The notes beneath the pieces were generated by a model, which did not search any database, had not been told where the DNA came from, and was given only the letters and a program-made list of their open reading frames with translations. Below are positions 53,501 to 59,061 of a stretch of 59,061 bases of DNA, one piece after another (within the stretch, counting starts at the first letter, position 1; the number at the start of each line of letters is the position of its first letter). Made by a program: the position numbers and the translations under genes. The stretch is taken from the NCBI GenBank assembly GCA_937876865.1, contig CALEFF010000049.1, forward strand, positions 1 through 59,061, given 5' to 3'. This stretch comes from an uncultured Bacteroidales bacterium. Its GTDB lineage: Bacteria > Bacteroidota > Bacteroidia > Bacteroidales > P3.

Positions 53501-53928
53501 TCAAAGGCAAGAAAGCAAAATCAGTTGAGGGTGAAAAATTACTTTCAATCTATGTATTAGCAGAGTTAGGTGAATTGGCACAAAATTACAATTTACAAAC
53601 CGAAACTGCTCTTGCTCAATCGCACCCACAAGTAAAAGAAATAATGGGATACAGACAAGCAGGAAGTCTTCTAAACTCTTATGTAGCAAGACTTAATCAA
53701 GCAGTAGCAATGCTTTCAACCGATAGAACACAAGCAGAAAATGAATTGTTAGCAATTATTGAGCAATTAGATAAAAACGTTCTTTCAACAGGAAATGAAA
53801 GCATAATAAATCAAACAGGACAAATCTTTGGATTTATTTACCACACTGCTAACAACAACTCTTTAACTAAGGTTCAACAAGCATTGCAAGAAAATCAAAA
53901 AATTCAATCAATTTTAAAAAACGTATAA
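50569..53928 (+). CDS. DUF2723 (TMEM260-like) membrane glycosyltransferase
   Basis: A 1119-residue inner-membrane protein. The N-terminal half has about a dozen hydrophobic helices and the DUF2723 signature PTVPWWDCGEY and HPPGAPTFQLIGSL; the DCGE acidic pair is the expected GT-C catalytic site. A large extracytoplasmic domain follows (GDNDTFPLWYAQ), and the end is TPR-like. DUF2723 is the bacterial relative of TMEM260, a protein O-mannosyltransferase, so a role in protein O-glycosylation is inferred. ATG at 50569 is preferred to a TTG at 50542 that overlaps arcA. Confidence 0.87.
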   Translation: MKKYSLINNVLGWVVFLIATTVYLITAEPTVPWWDCGEYTATADKLQVGHPPGAPTFQLIGSLFSIFAGSDTSLVAYAMNAMSAICSGFTILFLFWTITMLAKKLVKNKEEMTLGQMIAIFASGVVGSLAYTFSDTFWYSAVESEVYAMSSCFTAISFWAILKWEAEADDKHNLRWLILIAFLIGISIGVHLLNLLAIPAITYVFYFKKYPNVEKNKKRNFILVGIISMLLVAIILYFIVPYIVIFAGKFEIFFTNSIGLPFNTGTIVYFALLIGLLVWGVWYSIKKQKVILNTALLSVLFILIGYTTFFVLVIRSNANTPINENAPKDATALLTYLNREQYGYTPLFHGQYYNAMVVDQQESSSKYIKDKESGKYIEVKQRGKLVYESDKTTIFPRMWSNDESRNHPTYYKMWAGIDENSDRKPTFAENLTYFFRYQVNHMYWRYFMWNFAGRQNDIQSHGLNLSGNEPTNVSNGTKDLLHGNWITGIDFIDEMRLGPQDNLPVDLANNAGKNKLFCLPLLLGLAGLIFHIKKSPKDSFVVFLLFFMTGLAIVLYLNQPPAQPRERDYAYAGSFYAFTIWIGLGVYALWEWTRKIKQLSEVARASIIGVVCLLAVPVLMASEEWDDHDRSGRYMAREFARNYLESCEKDAILITFGDNDTFPLWYAQEVEGIRTDVRVLNYTLSGMHWYVEQLYNKVYQSDKLPFTLDKKYYGLDLDVSLITPSDEPYREITSVLNELKTNPNTTTYDNNGDSVKVLPTNNFYISFNKAKAAAQGIYPKEMVDEEEGRVEFSINIPQEYRYEQLIRNELMLLDILGTNHFERPIYVMNPRYLAKVFPNIQQYIKQEGIVFRIMPYQTNGGFDMDKTYNLFTEKFSWGGVNQEGVYLEDAVSVNNSKNMRGNFSILANHLISQGQIYKAIRVLNKAVKEFPNEKLQFDRYDIALAEVYLKAGEIKKGQDVLNKIISYYVSYVKYLEQFKGKKAKSVEGEKLLSIYVLAELGELAQNYNLQTETALAQSHPQVKEIMGYRQAGSLLNSYVARLNQAVAMLSTDRTQAENELLAIIEQLDKNVLSTGNESIINQTGQIFGFIYHTANNNSLTKVQQALQENQKIQSILKNV

Positions 53929-53931
53929 AAA

Positions 53932-54153
53932 ATGAAAAAAATATTCTCACACAATCTATTTAAAGCAATATTAGCAACAATATTAGTAGTTGCTATGTGC
54001 GCTCTTCAATATGAAAGTGGAATATCAGATTACAAGTTTTGGATTTCAAGTATAGTTATCTTAGGCGTAATGATTTACCTATTAATCTTGATTTCAGGAT
54101 TAGTAAAAAAGATTGAACAATTGGAAAACCAAAACAAAGATTTAACAGAATAA
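53932..54153 (+). CDS. Small membrane protein, unknown
   Basis: A 73-residue protein with two hydrophobic helices (about 10-27 and 37-58) and a short coiled-coil-like tail (KKIEQLENQNKDLTE). It begins 3 bases after DUF2723 and is 14 bases before the Mpv17-like gene. No family recognised. Confidence 0.7.
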   Translation: MKKIFSHNLFKAILATILVVAMCALQYESGISDYKFWISSIVILGVMIYLLILISGLVKKIEQLENQNKDLTE

Positions 54154-54167
54154 AACAAAGAAATAAA

Positions 54168-54866
54168 ATGAAAAAACAAGATTTGATATTCATATTAGTA
54201 ACCCTTATTGTTGTAGGAGCATTTATTTTCGTAGAACCTATTAACAATTGGTTTATGTCTTGGAGTGCTGCAAAGGATTGGCGTTATATGGTATTAGCGT
54301 TCTTTAAATTTGCAATTCTTGCAACAGCAGGAGAATGTATTGGATTAAGAATTAGCAAAGGAGTTTACAACGAAAAAGGATTTGGTATCTTACCAAGAGC
54401 ATTTGTTTGGGGAATACTTGGAGTTGGAATAACAATTGCAATGACAGTTTTCTCAGCAGGTAGTTTCAAAGTGTTAGGATATTTCGGTTTAAACATAAGT
54501 CCATTAACTATTGGAATGGAAAGTTTTGGTGTTCAATTGATTTATGCCGTAACAGTGTCAGTTCTTATGAATACTTTCTTTGCTCCAATGTTTATGACTG
54601 TGCATAAAGTTACAGATGCTCACATTCTTCAAACAGGAGGTACACTTAAAGGTTTCTTCTCTCCTATTCCATTTGGAAACATAATAGCAAACCTTAATTG
54701 GAAAGTACAATGGGGATTTGTATTCAAGAAAACGATTCCACTTTTTTGGTATCCTGCACACACAATCACTTTCTTACTTCCATCAGAGTACAGAGTATTA
54801 TTTGCTGCCTTATTAGGAGTTGCACTCGGAGTTATTTTATCAATAGCAAATTTGAAAAAGAAATAA
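54168..54866 (+). CDS. Mpv17/PMP22-like membrane protein
   Basis: A 232-residue inner-membrane protein with four or five helices. The C-terminal IPLFWYPAHTITFLLPSEYRVLFAALL resembles the Mpv17 signature (W-x-A-x-x-I-x-F-x-x-P-x-x-x-R). Eukaryotic Mpv17 forms a small channel; bacterial function is unknown. Confidence 0.68.
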   Translation: MKKQDLIFILVTLIVVGAFIFVEPINNWFMSWSAAKDWRYMVLAFFKFAILATAGECIGLRISKGVYNEKGFGILPRAFVWGILGVGITIAMTVFSAGSFKVLGYFGLNISPLTIGMESFGVQLIYAVTVSVLMNTFFAPMFMTVHKVTDAHILQTGGTLKGFFSPIPFGNIIANLNWKVQWGFVFKKTIPLFWYPAHTITFLLPSEYRVLFAALLGVALGVILSIANLKKK

Positions 54867-54878
54867 TAAGATTTTTAA

Positions 54879-56051
54879 ATGAAGAAAAAAATCATTTTAG
54901 GTTTGAGTTTAGTTTGCCTATTCTCAAACCTTTTTTCACAAGAAAAGAAATTTGGTTTTGAATTCTATGGTTGGGTTAGTCCACAATATTTCATAAACTC
55001 TCACGAAATAGTAGAAGCACGTGATGGACAGTTGTCGCTTTATCCAAAACCTGCCGTTTATGATGAAAACGGTAAAGATAAAAACCAAAATACTAATCAA
55101 AACTTTTCAGCAGCAGCAAGTCGTTTTGGAGCGAGAATATTTCTTAACGATATTCTTGGAGCAAAAGTAGTAGGAAATTTAGAAACCGACTTTACAGGTC
55201 AAAGCGATGCAAATATGCACCTTTTACGTCTAAGACAAGCAAACGTAAAGATGAGTTGGGAAAAAGTAAGTCTTACAATGGGACACGGTTGGAGTGCATT
55301 TTGCGTTCCTGAAATGATGCCCGCAATGCAAGACCTTAACAACGGAGCACCTTTTCACCCTTTTTCACGCCTTAATCACATAAGAGTAGATTACTCACCT
55401 TTGAAAATCCTTAATATAGTTGCCACAGCAGGTTGGCAAAGAGATTACGCCTCAATAGGAATTGGAGGAGGAAGAGATTACAAACAACAAAGTTTTGCCT
55501 CAATCCCTGAATTAAACCTTCAACTTCAAGTAAAAACCACTAATTTATTTGCAGGCGTTGGAGCAGAATACAAAGAATTAAAACCAAACAAAGATAAAGA
55601 CGCCATTCTTTCTTCATTTGCATACACTGCCTTTTTGAATTACAAAAACAAAGACTTTAATCTTAAACTACAAGCAATAAGTGGAGGAAACCTAAACGAC
55701 TATTGTATGATTGGAGGATTTTATCAAAAAGAAGAAAACTACTTTCCAACAACAATAAACTCACTTTGGTGTGATGTATCTTACAGTCTTGGAAGAATAA
55801 CCCCTGCACTTTTCATAGCAGGAGCAACACACGATTTCGATAGAAGTCAAACTCTTCTTTATGGTTCAGGCATGAGCGTAGAAAACCTTTATCGCATAGC
55901 ACCAAGAGTAGATTTCTTTCTTAACAAAGACCTTTTCTTCACCCTAACTCTTGAATACACAAACGTAAAATACGAAGATAAAGTTTGCAAAGAAAGAATA
56001 GGAAATTACAGACTTGGAATTTCATTACTATATAAGTTCTCTTCAAAATGA
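54879..56051 (+). CDS. Outer-membrane porin (DcaP-like)
   Basis: A 390-residue beta-barrel protein with signal peptide MKKKIILGLSLVCLFSNLFS. It begins FGFEFYGWVSPQYF and has alternating strands such as FGARIFLNDILGAKVVGNLE and RLGISLLYKF at the end, with aromatic C-terminal residues. Resembles DcaP-like trimeric porins; substrate unknown. It overlaps dapF by 4 bases. Confidence 0.8.
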   Translation: MKKKIILGLSLVCLFSNLFSQEKKFGFEFYGWVSPQYFINSHEIVEARDGQLSLYPKPAVYDENGKDKNQNTNQNFSAAASRFGARIFLNDILGAKVVGNLETDFTGQSDANMHLLRLRQANVKMSWEKVSLTMGHGWSAFCVPEMMPAMQDLNNGAPFHPFSRLNHIRVDYSPLKILNIVATAGWQRDYASIGIGGGRDYKQQSFASIPELNLQLQVKTTNLFAGVGAEYKELKPNKDKDAILSSFAYTAFLNYKNKDFNLKLQAISGGNLNDYCMIGGFYQKEENYFPTTINSLWCDVSYSLGRITPALFIAGATHDFDRSQTLLYGSGMSVENLYRIAPRVDFFLNKDLFFTLTLEYTNVKYEDKVCKERIGNYRLGISLLYKFSSK

Positions 56052-56839
56052 AAATACACTTTTACAAATACCAAGCAACAGGTAACGACTTTGTAATCAT
56101 TGACGCAAGAGAAGAAAACATAATCCTAAGCAAAGAAAACATAAAATTCCTATGTCATAGACACTTTGGCATAGGAAGCGATGGATTGATTATTTTTGAA
56201 AATAGCGACAAAGCAGATTTCTCTATGCAATTCTTCAACCCCGATGGCAGTGGAGGAATGATGTGTGGCAATGGCGGAAGAAGCATTGTAAAATTCGCTG
56301 CCGACAAAGGAGTAATAAAAGACAAATGTACATTTCTTGCACCTGACGGACTTCACTCTGCAACAATAGAAGGAGAAAACATTAGTTTAAAAATGACAAC
56401 CCCTACCCTATTTCAAGCACATAAAGACGGATTTTACATAAATACAGGAACATCTCATTTCGTTGTCTTTGAAAACAACTTAGAAGAAATCGACATCATA
56501 AAAAAAGGAAGAGCACTTCGCTACGATGAAAGATTTCTTACATACAAAGGTTGCAACGTAAACTTCGTTGAAGAAATAAAGGACAAGAATTTAAAAATAC
56601 AAACCTACGAAAGAGGCGTAGAAGACTTGACTTTGGCATGCGGAACAGGCATTTGTGCCGCCGCTCTCACATATAGCGTAAAAAAAGGATTAGAAAACGC
56701 AAATCACACAATAAATATTTCCGCACAAGGAGGCAATTTACAAGTAAAATTTGACAAAAAAGAAAACAACACCTTTGACAACGTCCACCTAATAGGAGAA
56801 GCAAAAAAAGTTTTTGAAGGAGAGATAGAAATTTCTTAG
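56048..56839 (+). CDS. dapF: Diaminopimelate epimerase
   Basis: A 263-residue enzyme converting LL- to meso-diaminopimelate for lysine and peptidoglycan. Both catalytic cysteines are present: Cys73 in MMCGNGGRS and Cys198 in LACGTGICAA. The start overlaps the porin stop by 4 bases. Short for the family but complete. Confidence 0.95.
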   Translation: MKIHFYKYQATGNDFVIIDAREENIILSKENIKFLCHRHFGIGSDGLIIFENSDKADFSMQFFNPDGSGGMMCGNGGRSIVKFAADKGVIKDKCTFLAPDGLHSATIEGENISLKMTTPTLFQAHKDGFYINTGTSHFVVFENNLEEIDIIKKGRALRYDERFLTYKGCNVNFVEEIKDKNLKIQTYERGVEDLTLACGTGICAAALTYSVKKGLENANHTINISAQGGNLQVKFDKKENNTFDNVHLIGEAKKVFEGEIEIS

Positions 56840-56850
56840 AAAATATTTAT

Positions 56851-56858
56851 TACCTTTG
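56851..56858 (+). promoter_or_regulatory. -7 element of the ATPase/TOPRIM cassette
   Basis: TACCTTTG, 28 bases before the ATPase ATG. The cassette therefore has its own start even though dapF ends 46 bases upstream. Confidence 0.5.
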
Positions 56859-56885
56859 CAGAAATAAATAGTAAATTATTGAATT

Positions 56886-57926
56886 ATGATAGAATCTCTA
56901 AAAATAAAAAATTTCAAAAATCTAAATGGCTTAGAAATTCCTCATTTATCTCAAATTAATCTTATTTCTGGACAAAATAATGTTGGAAAATCTACGCTAT
57001 TAGATGCTATTGCTATTTACACTAACCCATCTCAGATTATTAAAATATTAAGCGAAAGAGACGAATTTCCTCTTTATAAAGAAGAAAACGAAACTGAAAG
57101 AATAAATCAAAACACAAATGCCTTTTCTTCACTATTTACCGATAGAAAAGATGAAGTTTCAGAAAATAATATTATTGAAATCAGCGATAAAGAAAACACT
57201 TTATCTATTCAATTTTCTTATTATTCCCCTAAAACTGATATAGAATACATCAAAAAAGTAATAACAATTACAAGACAAAATAAAACGGTATCAATTTTAC
57301 ACTTAAACTCACCCATAGATTCTTTAAATCAGAGGTTAGGGATTGATAATGATTCTAATATTATTATCAAATTAAACACCGAACCTATAGGTACTGAATA
57401 TATAGCAAATTTTTTTGACAACATTGCTCTTACTGAAAAAGAAGACAACGTAATTGGAGCACTGCAAATTATTGAACCTAATTTAAATAAATTAGCATTT
57501 ATAGCAGAATCTCAATATGGATTTAGGCGTCCTATTGTAACACTTAAGGGAAGTAACCGAAGATTTCCATTAAAGAGCATGGGAGATGGAATAAATCATA
57601 TTTTATCAATAATTCTTGCGTTGGTAAATTGTGAAAATGGTTGTTTGCTAATAGATGAGATAGATAATGGTTTACATTATTCTGTTCAAGAAAATTTATG
57701 GAGGGTAATATTTGATTTAGCAAAAAAATTAAATATTCAAGTCTTTGCTACAACTCATAGTAATGATTGTATAAATAGTTTTACTGAGGTTTTAAAAGAA
57801 GAAAACAACGCTTCAATAGGTGGTTTTTATAGAATGCAAAAACGCAAAAGCGGAAAAATAGAATTAGTTGAATATAACGCAGAAGAATTAAACTCAGTTT
57901 CCGAACACAATATTGAAATTCGATAA
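56886..57926 (+). CDS. AAA ATPase of an OLD-like two-gene cassette
   Basis: A 346-residue ABC-type ATPase (AAA_15/AAA_21). It starts MIESLKIKNFKNLNGLEIPH and has Walker A GQNNVGKS (29-36), a KSMGDGINHIL signature near 232, Walker B CLLIDEIDNGLH near 253, and the switch His in ATTHSNDC near 296. It lacks the fused TOPRIM of OLD; instead a TOPRIM gene follows after 3 bases. This split form is seen in anti-phage systems such as PARIS. Confidence 0.85.
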   Translation: MIESLKIKNFKNLNGLEIPHLSQINLISGQNNVGKSTLLDAIAIYTNPSQIIKILSERDEFPLYKEENETERINQNTNAFSSLFTDRKDEVSENNIIEISDKENTLSIQFSYYSPKTDIEYIKKVITITRQNKTVSILHLNSPIDSLNQRLGIDNDSNIIIKLNTEPIGTEYIANFFDNIALTEKEDNVIGALQIIEPNLNKLAFIAESQYGFRRPIVTLKGSNRRFPLKSMGDGINHILSIILALVNCENGCLLIDEIDNGLHYSVQENLWRVIFDLAKKLNIQVFATTHSNDCINSFTEVLKEENNASIGGFYRMQKRKSGKIELVEYNAEELNSVSEHNIEIR

Positions 57927-57929
57927 AAT

Positions 57930-58574
57930 ATGGCTAAATATTCTCAACAATTATTGGTAGAAGGAAACGACGATTTACATGTTATTTCATCTCTTTGCGA
58001 AAAATTCAAAATAAAAGAGTCTTTTAAAATAATAGATTGTAAAGGTATAGATAAATTATTAGAACAATTACCTACTCTATTAAAAGGCTCAGGAAATTTA
58101 AACACTATTGGAGTTGTTTTAGATGCCGATACAGATTTAAACAAACGTTGGAAAGAGGTTTGCAATATTCTAAAAATATCAGGAAAGTACGAGAACATAC
58201 CTGAAACTTGCGATAAAAATGGTACAATCATTTTTCCGATAGAAGAAGATGACATAAAAGTTGGAGTTTGGTTAATGCCTAACAATAACGATAAAGGAAT
58301 GTTAGAAGATTTTGTAAGTTTTCTTATCTCCGAAGACGATAAATTATTACAAAAAGTTAATAAAGCATTATCGGAAATTGAAGAAGAAAAATTAAATCAA
58401 TACAAAGAAATTCATAAATCAAAAGCAAGAATACACACTTGGTTAGCTTGGCAAGAAGATCCCGGCACTCCTATGGGACTTGCCATAACAAAAAAATATC
58501 TTTCAACCACTCCAATTATCTGTCAAGATTTTATTTCTTGGTTAAACAAACTTTTTAATTTAGAAACAACATAG
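57930..58574 (+). CDS. TOPRIM-like protein (DUF3226)
   Basis: A 214-residue protein. The TOPRIM Glu is in LVEGNDD (9-15) and the acidic DxD is in GVVLDADTD (61-69), with LEDF near 128. KARIHTWLAWQEDPGTPMGLAI is the DUF3226 C-terminal signature. TOPRIM proteins cut nucleic acid with two metals, so a nuclease effector is expected. It starts 3 bases after the ATPase gene. Confidence 0.83.
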   Translation: MAKYSQQLLVEGNDDLHVISSLCEKFKIKESFKIIDCKGIDKLLEQLPTLLKGSGNLNTIGVVLDADTDLNKRWKEVCNILKISGKYENIPETCDKNGTIIFPIEEDDIKVGVWLMPNNNDKGMLEDFVSFLISEDDKLLQKVNKALSEIEEEKLNQYKEIHKSKARIHTWLAWQEDPGTPMGLAITKKYLSTTPIICQDFISWLNKLFNLETT

Positions 58575-58654
58575 AATTAACTTGTTAAAAAGACTATTCT
58601 TGCAGAATTATTAACCTGCAATAAAAATAGACTTATTTCACCTCACTTAAAGAC

Positions 58655-58698
58655 AAATGCTTGCGAGATTTTCAAACAAAAAAATCTCGCAAGCATTT
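58655..58698 (+). terminator. Terminator of the ATPase/TOPRIM cassette
   Basis: An 18-bp perfect stem (58655-58672 and 58681-58698, ATGCTTGCGAGATTTT core) with an 8-nt loop and T-rich tail. It also forms the left edge of repeat copy B; the same edge in copy A is decayed. Confidence 0.92.
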
Positions 58699-58750
58699 TT
58701 TTGATTTATTCACCCTTAATTAAAAACCATAAAATCAAAGACTTAACTTT

Positions 58751-58825
58751 TTCTTTGCTTTAAAAACGCAAAAAAAGTCTTTGATTTTTTATTTTTTTTC
58801 TTTGCTTTTTTTAAGGTTTTCTTTG
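58751..58825. repeat. Phased TTCTTTG array 7
   Basis: GTCTTTG (58777), TTCTTTG (58798) and TTCTTTG (58819) are 21 bp apart. One more TTCTTTG at 58751 is 26 bp from the first, out of phase. The array lies inside repeat copy B. Confidence 0.78.
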
Positions 58826-58919
58826 ATTTATTTTTTTACCTCTTTGAAATAATCCAACTACCACAAAGGAGTATTTTTTTCTTCGCAATTTGTAGCAAAA
58901 AAATCAAAACCTAAGTTTT

Positions 58920-58950
58920 TTTGTACTTTAAAAAATTTATTATACCTTTG
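58920..58950 (+). promoter_or_regulatory. Promoter at the end of repeat copy B
   Basis: TTTG (58920-58923), 19 bp, TACCTTTG (58943-58950), in the same position within the module as the WG gene promoter in copy A. The transcript would run off the window. Confidence 0.75.
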
Positions 58951-59061
58951 TAATCTGAAAAGAATAATAACGAAAAATTATGCCTATGGTAAAAGGAAAC
59001 GAAAGATAATTTAGACTGAGTTAAATTTTTACGACATATAAAAGCGTTTTTGCTTATACTT

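Larger units (their letters stand above)
58655..58950 (+). repeat. Intergenic repeat module, copy B
   Basis: Partner of 26671-27008. It runs from the terminator hairpin, through the phased array, to a promoter. The flanks 58575-58654 show only a small inverted repeat (TTGCAG/CTGCAA). Beyond 58950 I see no ORF longer than about nine codons before the window ends; the gene it would serve lies past 59061. Confidence 0.85.

Noticed and set aside
1..59061. CRISPR array, insertion sequence or prophage
   Set aside because: No transposase, integrase or Cas gene is present. The regular 21-bp arrays have units far too short and spacers too simple for CRISPR.

Overview
The window is strongly AT-rich bacterial chromosome from the phylum Bacteroidota, most likely order Bacteroidales. 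The evidence is the gene content (gldH, a CarboxypepD_reg-type TonB receptor, pyrB-pyrI, WG-repeat and DUF2723 proteins, HECLGH-type dipeptidyl peptidase III, many SpII lipoproteins with MKK...C leaders) and the promoter grammar. Promoters repeatedly fit the Bacteroidota housekeeping form TTTG-N19/20-TAnnTTTG; the tRNA-Gln promoter at 47354-47384 is a perfect example. Most genes are housekeeping, tightly packed, and often overlap by 4 to 61 bases. I see no insertion sequence, prophage, rRNA or CRISPR array.

Layout. 121-4780 (-): one operon reading DUF177, rpmF, plsX, fabH, metallo-hydrolase, PnuC-type transporter, thiamine pyrophosphokinase. 4941-6531 (-): pyrB-pyrI behind a promoter, a 24-codon leader ORF and an intrinsic terminator, arranged like a pyrimidine attenuator. 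6563-9664 (-): TPR lipoprotein, nth, endonuclease/exonuclease/phosphatase protein and an NTF2-like lipoprotein. 9809-13499: a TonB receptor (-) and a secreted serine hydrolase (+). 13522-18632 (-): holB, ricT-like, gldH, penicillin-binding protein 1A. 18755-24041: four-helix-bundle protein, DHOD-like enzyme, TPR membrane protein, a kinase with a leucine-rich-repeat ectodomain and its HTH-like partner, and a secreted TonB-C protein. 24097-31936: peptidases M49 and M3, lipoproteins, and a three-gene DUF3791/DUF3990 cassette. 31965-38786 (-): tpiA, prmA, a 1506-residue secreted protein of unknown role, plsY, continuing into the M3 peptidase. 38915-45448 (-): ispH, recF, DUF721, flippase, GT8, then methyltransferase and a GT9 gene interrupted at a G8 tract. 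45507-56839 (mostly +): two acyltransferase-fold genes, tRNA-Gln, a fused ABC ATPase, arginine deiminase, DUF2723, Mpv17-like protein, porin, dapF. 56886-58574 (+): a two-gene ATPase/TOPRIM cassette resembling split OLD-type defence systems.

The signal no standard feature type explains is a family of intergenic arrays of the heptamer TTCTTTG (or its complement CAAAGAA), repeated at exactly 21-bp intervals with 14-bp A/T-rich spacers. I find seven arrays in 59 kb, all in intergenic DNA, mostly just past gene 3' ends. Two of them lie inside a roughly 300-bp duplicated intergenic module (26671-27008 and 58655-58950) that ends in a consensus promoter. Other points of interest are the pyrBI attenuator-like leader, the poly-G glycosyltransferase switch, apparently leaderless genes, and terminators embedded in the 3' ends of convergent genes.
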